Shown: piece after piece, positions 1-5,398 of the stretch
Numbering within the stretch: position 1 is the first letter of the stretch
How the letters are laid out: every line of letters starts with the position of its first letter
Source: an uncultured Solobacterium sp.
GTDB taxonomy: Bacteria; Bacillota_I; Bacilli_A; Erysipelotrichales; Erysipelotrichaceae
Assembly: GCA_937895985.1 (NCBI GenBank)
Contig: CALBKL010000095.1
Coordinates: 1-5,398 of the forward strand
DNA length: 5,398 bases
Direction: 5' to 3'
Notes under the pieces: model-generated
What the model saw: only the letters and a program-made list of their open reading frames with translations
What the model was told of the DNA's origin: nothing
Database searches by the model: none
Translations under genes and position numbers: made by a program

Positions 1-933
1 CAAGTAAAAGCGGAAGCTTTAAAAGAAATACAATCAACTGAGAATGTCACGGATGCACAGATGGGTTTTGTTTATACGACAAAAACATATGATGATAAAG
101 TAGATGAGACGGCAACTGTGCATGTGTTTGATAAAGAAAATGTAAGTCGCGAGTTTAACTTGCGTACACGTGTTGGTCATAAATCTATTTCACTTACAGA
201 TGATGGCGTTATCATCAACGAGAAGTTGGCGGAGAATCTGGGGGTACATATTGGAGATAAGATTACAATTGAAGATGTGGAAGGAAATCCCCATGAGGTA
301 AACATCACTGGTATCACTGAGATGTATGTCAATCACTTTGTCTTGATGAGCCGCAAATATTATGAAGAAGTATTTGGCAAGGATGCTGGTATTAATACTG
401 TTTATCTATCTACAATGGGTGATGAGGCAGCACAGAAGTTATTGGCAAATCAGATATCAACAATACAAGGTGTTGAGGGTGTTACTTTATACAGTGGACT
501 ACTGGATAACTTCTATTCTATGGTCAAAGGTTTAAATGGAATTATCTGGGTACTTATCTTCTCGAGTATGTTACTGGCATTTGTTGTGCTAAGTAATTTG
601 ATTACAGTCAATATTAGTGAAAGACAGCGTGAAATTGCGACCTTAAAAGTTCTTGGCTTTAGAAGAAATGAAGTAAAGAAATATATCTTTAAAGAAAATA
701 ATTTGCTTGCTGTAATTGGCGGTATTGTTGGAATTCCGGTAGGTATTGCATTACATCGTTATATTATGCGTACGGTTGAGATGGACTATTTGATGTTTGG
801 ACGAAATATTGAATGGACGAGTTTCTTCTATGCATTTGTATTAACGATACTATTTAGTGTGATTGTAAATCGTATGATGACAAAGAGACTAAATGACATC
901 CAGATGGTAGAGAGTCTAAAGAGTGTGGAATAA
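1..933 (+). CDS. FtsX-like ABC transporter permease, C-terminal part (5' end outside window)
   Basis: The frame is open from base 1, so this is the last 310 codons of a longer gene; the first ATG at 61 is internal, with no ribosome binding site. Residues about 1-170 form a soluble extracytoplasmic domain of mixed beta/alpha type, including a VHIGDKITI segment typical of MacB/FtsX periplasmic-core-like domains. Three hydrophobic segments follow at about 180-202, 234-252 and 273-290. Between the first two lies the family hallmark ISERQREIATLKVLGF (about 205-220), and the protein ends in MVESLKSVE, as in the large Firmicutes permeases with two FtsX modules. Such permeases work in the cytoplasmic membrane with a separate ATPase, which would lie upstream and is not visible here. 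The substrate cannot be told; relatives handle lipids, peptides or antimicrobial compounds. The TAA stop overlaps the next start (TAATG). Family call firm, function open. Confidence 0.9.
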   Translation, partial: QVKAEALKEIQSTENVTDAQMGFVYTTKTYDDKVDETATVHVFDKENVSREFNLRTRVGHKSISLTDDGVIINEKLAENLGVHIGDKITIEDVEGNPHEVNITGITEMYVNHFVLMSRKYYEEVFGKDAGINTVYLSTMGDEAAQKLLANQISTIQGVEGVTLYSGLLDNFYSMVKGLNGIIWVLIFSSMLLAFVVLSNLITVNISERQREIATLKVLGFRRNEVKKYIFKENNLLAVIGGIVGIPVGIALHRYIMRTVEMDYLMFGRNIEWTSFFYAFVLTILFSVIVNRMMTKRLNDIQMVESLKSVE

Positions 934-1598
934 TGAATTATACCTACATATTAGAATGTGAAGACCATACGTATTACACAGGATGGACCAATGATTTAGA
1001 AAAAAGATTTCAGTCTCATCTGAATGGAAAAGGGGCAAAGTATACAAAGTCACATCGTCCTTTACGCATCGCATATTATGAAATGCATGCGACAAAGAAG
1101 AGAGCGATGCGAAGAGAATGGAGGATCAAACAAATGACAAAGAAAGAAAAAGCACAGTTGATTAAAAGTCCATTAACAAATGTGGAACTATTTGATAAAG
1201 AGAAATTTAAAAGAGCAAAGTTCAACCGTGGATTACACATTCTCTATGCGCCAAGTAGCGGTAAGGTCATCATGGAGATGAATGATGTGGCTGCAGAGAT
1301 GTTATGCAAGGATGAGCTATTCATTGAACTACCAGTGCAAAATAATGAAGATTGGGAAACTCATGAACCGGTTATCAATCGTAATGGAGATTTTTTCTCG
1401 GTGAATATTGCCAGTGATGATCATCCAATGGAAGTTGACCATCATATTGCCTTTGTGATTTTACAATATGAAAAGGGTTATCGTGTTGTATATTTTGATG
1501 AAGGTGAAAAACCAGAAGTAAAGTTCTATCAAGATGAGCCTGTCATTGCGGTCTATGCATACTGTAATCAACATGGTCTTTGGTGTATCGAAGCATAA
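933..1598 (+). CDS. GIY-YIG nuclease domain fused to a superoxide reductase (desulfoferrodoxin-like) domain
   Basis: This 221-residue protein has two domains in one uninterrupted frame. Residues 1-78 are a UPF0213/YazA/YhbQ-type GIY-YIG domain: YIL at 5-7, YTG at 15-17, Arg25 in NDLEKRF, GKGAKYT at 32-38, and Glu62 as likely metal ligand. Residues about 100-221 match superoxide reductase. The iron ligands His144 (ETHEP), His164 (DHPM), His170, Cys211 and His214 (YCNQHGLW) are spaced 20, 6, 41 and 3 apart, identical to desulfoferrodoxin His49/His69/His75/Cys116/His119. SOR reduces superoxide to peroxide in the cytoplasm without making oxygen. The usual Lys of EKHVP is Thr143, while Glu142 is kept. 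Residues 100-140 resemble a desulforedoxin domain that has lost its cysteine cluster (only Cys125 remains), as in class III SORs. No good Shine-Dalgarno precedes ATG 933, so translation is probably coupled to the permease stop. Domain calls are strong; joint function is unknown. Confidence 0.93.
   Translation: MNYTYILECEDHTYYTGWTNDLEKRFQSHLNGKGAKYTKSHRPLRIAYYEMHATKKRAMRREWRIKQMTKKEKAQLIKSPLTNVELFDKEKFKRAKFNRGLHILYAPSSGKVIMEMNDVAAEMLCKDELFIELPVQNNEDWETHEPVINRNGDFFSVNIASDDHPMEVDHHIAFVILQYEKGYRVVYFDEGEKPEVKFYQDEPVIAVYAYCNQHGLWCIEA
1120..1136 (+). promoter_or_regulatory. Internal Shine-Dalgarno and in-frame ATG inside the fusion gene
   Basis: GGAGGA at 1120-1125 lies nine bases (after GGAGG) before an in-frame ATG at 1134-1136, codon 68 of the nuclease-SOR fusion. 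It is a better initiation site than the gene's own start at 933. Initiation here would give a 154-residue protein with the last part of the nuclease helix, the linker and the complete SOR domain, and without Arg25 and Glu62 of the nuclease. The Arg codon AGG helps create the site, where most arginines nearby use CGT or AGA. Use of this start is inference. Confidence 0.45.
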
Positions 1599-1608
1599 TA
1601 AAGACATA

Positions 1609-1637
1609 TTCAATTTACAGTGTGGCTGTGTTACAAT
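1609..1637 (+). promoter_or_regulatory. Candidate sigma-A promoter for pnp (extended -10)
   Basis: TACAAT at 1632-1637 (5 of 6 bases match TATAAT) is preceded by TGTGT at 1627-1631, a full Gram-positive TRTGn extended -10 element. A weak -35, TTCAAT at 1609-1614, sits 17 bp upstream. Transcription would start near 1644, giving a leader of about 45 bases. The promoter overlaps the upstream GTG at 1620, which argues against starting pnp there. No terminator is visible between the fusion gene and this promoter, so read-through from upstream may add to it. Confidence 0.55.
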
Positions 1638-1688
1638 GGGAATGTTGAAAATTTGAAAAGTCGAGAACAGACAGAGGTTAGAAGAGAA

Positions 1689-3911
1689 ATGGAAAAGTAC
1701 AAGAAGAGCTGGGAATTTCATGGCCGTACATTGACAGTCGAAAACGGTGAAATTGCCAAACAAGCAGGAGGTTCTGTAGTCATTCGCTATGCGGATACAA
1801 CAGTACTATCTACAGCAACAGCAAACAACCAAGCAAAGGATACAGATTTTTTCCCATTAACAGTTTTATATCAGGAAAAGATGTATGCCGCAGGTAAGAT
1901 TCCTGGAGGATTTACACGTCGTGAAGGTAGACCAACAGAACATGCAACATTAACAGCACGTTTAATTGATAGACCAATTCGTCCTTTATTCGCGGAAGGT
2001 TTCCGTAATGAAGTACAAATCGTTAATACAGTATTATCATGCGATCCAGACGCTAGTTCTGAGATGGCATCCTTATTCGGTTCATCATTAGCACTATGTA
2101 TTTCAGATATTCCGTTTAACGGACCTGTAGCTGGTGTAATGGTTGCTCGTGTTGATGGCGAATACATCATTAACCCAAGTGTTGAACAGGAAAAGAATTC
2201 TGATTTAAATGTAACAGTTGCTGGTACAAAGAACGCCATCAACATGGTTGAAGCAGGCGCTAAGGAAGTATCAGAAGAAGATATGCTTAAGGCCTTGATG
2301 ATTGGTCATAACGCAATCAAGGAATTATGCGCTATTCAAGAAGAAGTTATTGCTGCTTGCGCAAAGGAAAAGATGGAAGTCTCCTTATATGAAATCAACC
2401 CAATTGTTAAGCAACTGGTTGATGAAAAGGGTGCACAGCGTATTCGTGAAGCAGTTTCTATCAAGGGTAAACTTGAACGTTACGGCAAGATTGATGAATT
2501 GATTGCCGAAATGGAAGAAGAAGTTGCGAAGTTAGAATGGGAAGATGATAAGGCACGTGAAAAGGCTGTTAAACAAGCACATGAATATGGTGTTGAAGTT
2601 GAAGCAGGTGAAGTACGTCGTTTAATCTCTGAAGAAAAGATTCGTCCAGATGGACGTGGACTAGATGAACTTCGTCCACTAGATTCACAGGTTGATTTAT
2701 TACCACGTGTACACGGTTCCGCAATGTTTACGCGTGGAGAAACACAGGTATTATCTGTTACAACATTAGGCCCATTGAGCGATGCACAGTTGATTGATGA
2801 CTTAACAACAGAAACAGAAAAGAGATTTATGCACCAATATAACTTCCCACCATTCTCTGTTGGTGAAGTTGGACGTATGTCTTCTCCTGGACGTCGTGAA
2901 ATTGGTCATGGTGCTTTAGGTGAAAGAGCGCTCTTACAGGTATTACCTACAGCAGAAGAATTCCCATACGCAATTCGTACCTGTGCAGAAGTATTAGAAT
3001 CAAATGGTTCTTCTTCACAGGCAAGTATTTGTGCAGGCACAATGTCATTAATGGCTGCTGGTGTTCCTATTAAGGCAATGGTAGCTGGTGTGGCTATGGG
3101 TCTAATTACAGTTGGTGATACATACTCTATCTTGACAGATATTCAAGGTATGGAAGACCACTATGGAGATATGGACTTTAAGGTAGCTGGTACACGTAAT
3201 GGTATTACTGCTTTACAGATGGATATCAAGGTAACTGGTATTTCTGAAGAAATCTTACGTGAAGCTTTAGCACAAGCACACAAGGGCCGTATGGAAATCT
3301 TAGACAATATGGAAACAGCAATTTCTGCACCACGTGATCACGTATCCGAATGGGCTCCAAAGATGGCTCAAATGATGATTCCTGTAGAGAAGATTCGTAT
3401 CGTTATCGGTAAGGGTGGCGAACAGATTGATAAGATTATCGCTGAATGTGATGGTATTAAGATTGATATCACAGATGATGGTAAGTGCGTATTCTATCAT
3501 ACAAAACAGGATATGATTGATAAGGCAATGCAGATTGTCGGTGACTTAATCCGTGAGGCGAAGGTTGGCGACATCTATGATGCGACTGTATCAGAAGTTC
3601 GTGAATCATTTGCTTTTGTAACATTGTTCCCAGGAACAGATGCATTACTCCATGTCAGTGAACTTGCTTGGACTCGTGTAGAAAAGATTCAGGATGCATT
3701 ACATGTAGGTGATGTAATTAAGGTTAAAGTTACTGGCGTTGATGCAACAGGTAAGGTTAAGGTTTCTGCCAAGGAATGTCTAGAGAAGCCAGAAGGCTAT
3801 GTAGAGCCAAAGAAGAACTTTAAACCACAAGGCAAACCAAATTTCCATGAAAAGCGTGAAGGTGCTAACGTGGAACGCAGAGTTTTCAAGAAAAAAGAAA
3901 ACGCTGAATAA
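1689..3911 (+). CDS. pnp: Polynucleotide phosphorylase (PNPase)
   Basis: A 3'-to-5' exoribonuclease that uses phosphate to degrade RNA to nucleoside diphosphates and can add tails in reverse; it works in the cytoplasm as a trimer, often with RNA-degradation partners. The 740-residue product has the standard order: first RNase PH domain (about 10-145), helical linker (about 240-310), second RNase PH domain (about 320-545), KH domain with GKGG at 574-577, and S1 domain (about 626-696). The catalytic triad is present as Asp490, Asp496 and Lys498 in EDHYGDMDFK, and the phosphate-binding SNGSSS lies at 438-443. I chose ATG 1689 over the in-frame GTG 1620 because MEKYKKSWEF is the normal PNPase N-terminus, AGAGG at 1673-1677 precedes it, and 1620 lies within the promoter. 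A basic, low-complexity tail of about 44 residues follows S1, making it somewhat longer than the roughly 705-711 of B. subtilis and E. coli. Biased codons (mostly CGT for Arg, many AAG for Lys) suggest high expression. rpsO, a frequent upstream neighbour, is absent here. Confidence 0.98.
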   Translation: MEKYKKSWEFHGRTLTVENGEIAKQAGGSVVIRYADTTVLSTATANNQAKDTDFFPLTVLYQEKMYAAGKIPGGFTRREGRPTEHATLTARLIDRPIRPLFAEGFRNEVQIVNTVLSCDPDASSEMASLFGSSLALCISDIPFNGPVAGVMVARVDGEYIINPSVEQEKNSDLNVTVAGTKNAINMVEAGAKEVSEEDMLKALMIGHNAIKELCAIQEEVIAACAKEKMEVSLYEINPIVKQLVDEKGAQRIREAVSIKGKLERYGKIDELIAEMEEEVAKLEWEDDKAREKAVKQAHEYGVEVEAGEVRRLISEEKIRPDGRGLDELRPLDSQVDLLPRVHGSAMFTRGETQVLSVTTLGPLSDAQLIDDLTTETEKRFMHQYNFPPFSVGEVGRMSSPGRREIGHGALGERALLQVLPTAEEFPYAIRTCAEVLESNGSSSQASICAGTMSLMAAGVPIKAMVAGVAMGLITVGDTYSILTDIQGMEDHYGDMDFKVAGTRNGITALQMDIKVTGISEEILREALAQAHKGRMEILDNMETAISAPRDHVSEWAPKMAQMMIPVEKIRIVIGKGGEQIDKIIAECDGIKIDITDDGKCVFYHTKQDMIDKAMQIVGDLIREAKVGDIYDATVSEVRESFAFVTLFPGTDALLHVSELAWTRVEKIQDALHVGDVIKVKVTGVDATGKVKVSAKECLEKPEGYVEPKKNFKPQGKPNFHEKREGANVERRVFKKKENAE

Positions 3912-3916
3912 TCAAT

Positions 3917-3942
3917 AAAAGAAGGCGTACAGCCTTCTTTTT
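3917..3942 (+). terminator. Hairpin with short T-run after pnp (probably partial terminator)
   Basis: AAAAGAAGGC (3917-3926) pairs perfectly over 10 bp with GCCTTCTTTT (3932-3941) around the loop GTACA; the T-run is only five bases (3938-3942) and largely part of the stem. The trmB Shine-Dalgarno begins two bases later, leaving no room for a separate trmB promoter between them. I infer an intra-operon attenuating terminator, or an RNA 3'-end stabiliser for pnp, with trmB expressed by read-through. Confidence 0.8.
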
Positions 3943-3943
3943 C

Positions 3944-3950
3944 GGAGGGA
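3944..3950 (+). promoter_or_regulatory. Ribosome binding site of trmB
   Basis: GGAGGGA ends eight bases before ATG 3959. It decides between the two closely spaced ATGs at 3959 and 3965 in favour of the first. It lies immediately after the hairpin's T-run. Confidence 0.8.
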
Positions 3951-3958
3951 AAGTAACT

Positions 3959-4612
3959 ATGCGTATGCGTAAAAAGAAGTGGGCAGAACCATGGATTGAA
4001 GAACATCGAGATTTTGTCTATCAAAACCCAGTGGAAAACAAAGGTAAGTGGAAAGAGTTACTACAACGCGATACATTACATTTAGAGATTGGTACTGGTA
4101 AAGGTGGATATCTCAACGGTATGTCTAAACTTTATCCTAATGAAGCGTGGGTAGGAATTGAAAAAGATGTCAGTGCTGGTGCAGTCGCTGCACGTCATGC
4201 GGTAGAGGAAGAAAACCCACTACTAGAGAATAAACGCTTTATCATAGCCAATGCCGAACAATTACAGGAGTGGTTTGCGAATGGAGAAGTTGATGTCATT
4301 CATTTAAACTTCTCTGATCCATGGCCAAAGAAAGGTAATCATAAACGTCGTCTTAGTAGTGCAAAGTTTTTAGAGATGTATCGTGATATTCTAACAGAAG
4401 ATGGATACATCCGTATGAAGACAGACAATAAAGATCTATTTGAAGATTCAGTATTGTATTTCTTACAGAATGATTTTACACTCACAGAATTCTCTGTAGA
4501 TTTCCGTCGTAAAGACCATGCGGAAGACGTGATTACTGAGTATGAAACACGTTTTATGGAACTTGGACAACCAATTTATCAACTTTGTGCCAAGCCATGC
4601 AGACATAAATAA
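3959..4612 (+). CDS. trmB: tRNA (guanine-N7-)-methyltransferase
   Basis: The enzyme transfers a methyl group from S-adenosylmethionine to N7 of guanine 46 in the variable loop of tRNAs, stabilising tRNA folding in the cytoplasm. The 217-residue product has normal length for Gram-positive TrmB (about 210-220). Visible motifs in order are the N-terminal MRMRKKKWAEPWIEE, the SAM-binding loop EIGTGKGG (43-50), the acidic IEKD (67-70) ending motif II, NFSDPWPKKGNHKRR (117-131) with the catalytic-site Asp120 and the family's DPWPKK signature, KTDN (154-157), and TEYETRF (193-199) near the C-terminus. No key residue is missing. It follows pnp after a 47-bp gap filled by the hairpin and its ribosome binding site, so it is most likely co-transcribed with pnp as an RNA-metabolism pair. 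No terminator is visible behind it before the lipoprotein gene. Confidence 0.97.
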   Translation: MRMRKKKWAEPWIEEHRDFVYQNPVENKGKWKELLQRDTLHLEIGTGKGGYLNGMSKLYPNEAWVGIEKDVSAGAVAARHAVEEENPLLENKRFIIANAEQLQEWFANGEVDVIHLNFSDPWPKKGNHKRRLSSAKFLEMYRDILTEDGYIRMKTDNKDLFEDSVLYFLQNDFTLTEFSVDFRRKDHAEDVITEYETRFMELGQPIYQLCAKPCRHK

Positions 4613-4614
4613 AC

Positions 4615-4628
4615 TGTGATACGATAAT
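4615..4628 (+). promoter_or_regulatory. Weak candidate extended -10 promoter before the lipoprotein gene
   Basis: TGTGA at 4615-4619 followed by TACGAT (4620-4625) fits TRTGn plus a 4-of-6 -10 element, and the overlapping GATAAT (4623-4628) matches 5 of 6. I see no acceptable -35 at 16-18 bp. Transcription would begin around 4632, almost at the Shine-Dalgarno, leaving a very short leader. Co-transcription with trmB is an equally good explanation. Confidence 0.25.
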
Positions 4629-4630
4629 GC

Positions 4631-4639
4631 AAAGGAGGT
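4631..4639 (+). promoter_or_regulatory. Strong ribosome binding site of the lipoprotein gene
   Basis: AAAGGAGGT is a near-perfect Shine-Dalgarno, with GGAGG ending six bases before ATG 4645. It shows that the front half of the interrupted lipoprotein frame still has an intact translation signal, whereas the downstream half has none of its own. Confidence 0.9.
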
Positions 4640-4644
4640 AAAGT

Positions 4645-5319
4645 ATGGGAAAGAAGATTTTACTAGTCCTATTATTTGTTCTATTAACTGGTTGTGCGCA
4701 ATCTAATCTTTCCATGCAAGAAAGATTAGAACAAGAGATTACTACAGTTAGTGCTTTACCTATCCCTAGTGCAAGTCATCGCAAACCATTCTATACTTAC
4801 TATACAGAGCCATCGATTGGACATTATCGTTCTACTGAAACTTCAAATTAGTTTAGCTTTCAATCTACAAAGTTTGTACTGAATCTAAACGTACAAGCTA
4901 TCATGGATTCTTCCACAGATATAACACAATCGATCTATACACAAAAACCGATTGCTATATATTCTGGAAGCTTTCAAAATATGCTCGATGAAACAGTAGA
5001 TTATGTATGTGAAATCTATCAGGTTAATCATGATTATGCAGTATTCTTTACATCTTCTGCAGTAAACTTATTTGGGGTTGCTCAAGTTGGAAATGCAGCA
5101 GAACTTGCAGGGAAAATGTACTCTATTGCACGTAGTGTAATTGTACGAAAAGATGCTGTATTACAGGTGTATACACATGAAAGTGCGATTGATTATGAAG
5201 GGGAAGCAATCAATCTGTATAAGGATATTGCACCAGAAGAGGGTACCTTACAAGAGTTAATTGATGATAAGACTCGTATCGATAATAAAAAAGATAAGAG
5301 TAAAACAACTGATAATTGA
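4645..5319 (+). pseudogene. Lipoprotein of unknown function, interrupted by an in-frame amber codon
   Basis: One reading frame runs from ATG 4645 to TGA 5317-5319 (224 codons) with a single internal stop, TAG at 4849-4851 (codon 69). The front half has a lipoprotein signal peptide: basic start GKK, hydrophobic core, and lipobox LTGC with Cys17 as the lipid-attachment residue, so the product would be anchored on the outer face of the cytoplasmic membrane. After the stop the frame stays open and protein-like at once (FSFQSTKFVLNL), with 17 codons before the next ATG at 4903. That ATG has no Shine-Dalgarno, so independent translation of the rear part is unlikely. The rear part is a mixed alpha/beta sequence ending in a charged, lysine- and aspartate-rich tail. 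I recognise no family. A nonsense mutation is the simplest reading; a sequencing error or suppression is possible. If the stop is real, a 68-residue lipopeptide of about 52 mature residues is made. Confidence 0.8.
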
Positions 5320-5346
5320 TGAAATCATACTTAAAACGCGTTATTT

Positions 5347-5357
5347 TATGATAATAT
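5347..5357 (+). promoter_or_regulatory. Possible extended -10 promoter for a gene beyond the window
   Basis: The 79 bases after the lipoprotein stop are very AT-rich. TATGA at 5347-5351 followed by TAATAT (5352-5357) fits TRTGn plus a 4-of-6 -10, with overlapping GATAAT and TATGAT alternatives. The best -35, TTAAAA at 5331-5336, is only 15 bp away. AAGGAAAG at 5368-5375 could be a ribosome binding site or just purine-rich leader. No start codon at suitable distance is visible before the window ends, and no terminator hairpin closes the lipoprotein gene. Confidence 0.3.
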
Positions 5358-5398
5358 ATAACTTAACAAGGAAAGAGAAATAGAATAAAATACTATTG

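Noticed and set aside
1614..1637. TTTACA (1614-1619) as -35 for the pnp promoter
   Set aside because: The spacer to TACAAT would be only 12 bp, too short for sigma-A.
1636..1656. Six-codon upstream reading frame in the pnp leader (ATG 1636 to TGA 1654)
   Set aside because: It has no Shine-Dalgarno and begins inside the -10 element, before the expected transcription start.
1620..1688. N-terminal extension of PNPase from GTG 1620 (23 more residues)
   Set aside because: The extension lies over the likely promoter, has no ribosome binding site, and its sequence does not resemble a PNPase N-terminus, while MEKYKKSWEF from 1689 does.
1461..1763. Minus-strand frame of 100 codons across the fusion gene end and the pnp start
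   Set aside because: It overlaps two well-supported plus-strand genes and the pnp promoter, and its product looks like an antisense translation without any domain.
1871..2245. Minus-strand frame of 124 codons within pnp
   Set aside because: It lies wholly inside the conserved first RNase PH domain of PNPase; a shadow of strong codon bias.
3884..3912. Promoter for trmB at the end of pnp (TTTCAA, 17 bp, AATAAT)
   Set aside because: Only a 3-of-6 -35 and no extended -10; transcripts would start within the hairpin's left arm. Such AT-rich matches arise by chance.
3933..3949. Alternative hairpin pairing CCTTC (3933-3937) with GAGGG (3945-3949), which would hide the trmB ribosome binding site
   Set aside because: It is only five pairs, one a wobble, against a perfect 10-bp competing stem that frees the site; not enough to claim a switch.
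4903..5319. Separate gene starting at ATG 4903
   Set aside because: No Shine-Dalgarno precedes it, and the 17 codons before it are in the same frame and protein-like, so it is the rear part of the interrupted lipoprotein gene.
1..5398. CRISPR arrays, tRNA or rRNA genes, insertion sequences, riboswitches
   Set aside because: No regularly spaced repeats, no cloverleaf or rRNA-like stretches, no transposase frames or terminal inverted repeats, and no leader long enough for a riboswitch were seen.

Overview
The window looks like a chromosomal stretch from a low- to mid-GC Gram-positive bacterium (Firmicutes/Bacillota). My best guess is the Erysipelotrichales group. The reasons are strong GGAGG-type ribosome binding sites, extended -10 (TRTGn) promoters, a large FtsX-type ABC permease ending in the Firmicutes-style MVESLKSVE tail, a Gram-positive TrmB, and a lipoprotein with a classic LTGC lipobox. 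The family assignment is inference from style, not from a marker gene. All genes are on the plus strand and there is no gap above 300 bases.

Layout: (1) 1-933, the C-terminal 310 codons of an FtsX-like ABC transporter permease, cut by the window edge. (2) 933-1598, overlapping its stop by one base (TAATG), a 221-residue protein that joins an N-terminal GIY-YIG nuclease domain (UPF0213/YazA/YhbQ type) to a C-terminal superoxide reductase (desulfoferrodoxin/neelaredoxin) domain. (3) 1689-3911, pnp, polynucleotide phosphorylase, with its own likely extended -10 promoter just upstream. (4) A 10-bp hairpin with a short T-run at 3917-3942. (5) 3959-4612, trmB, tRNA m7G46 methyltransferase, whose Shine-Dalgarno sits directly after that hairpin. 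(6) 4645-5319, a lipoprotein gene of unknown function interrupted by one in-frame amber codon at 4849-4851. (7) 5320-5398, an AT-rich intergenic stretch with a possible promoter for a gene beyond the window.

How they fit together: pnp and trmB are RNA-metabolism housekeeping genes and probably form one transcription unit with partial termination between them. The nuclease-superoxide reductase fusion is translationally coupled to the permease, with no terminator separating it from pnp.

The most notable item is the fusion protein. All five ligands of the SOR Fe(His)4(Cys) centre are present with the same spacing as in classical desulfoferrodoxin. The usual catalytic lysine is a threonine, and the desulforedoxin-like part has lost its cysteine cluster. 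Inside the gene, a strong Shine-Dalgarno precedes an in-frame ATG (codon 68) that could also yield a free-standing SOR domain. I know of no characterised protein with this architecture, but I could not search for one.
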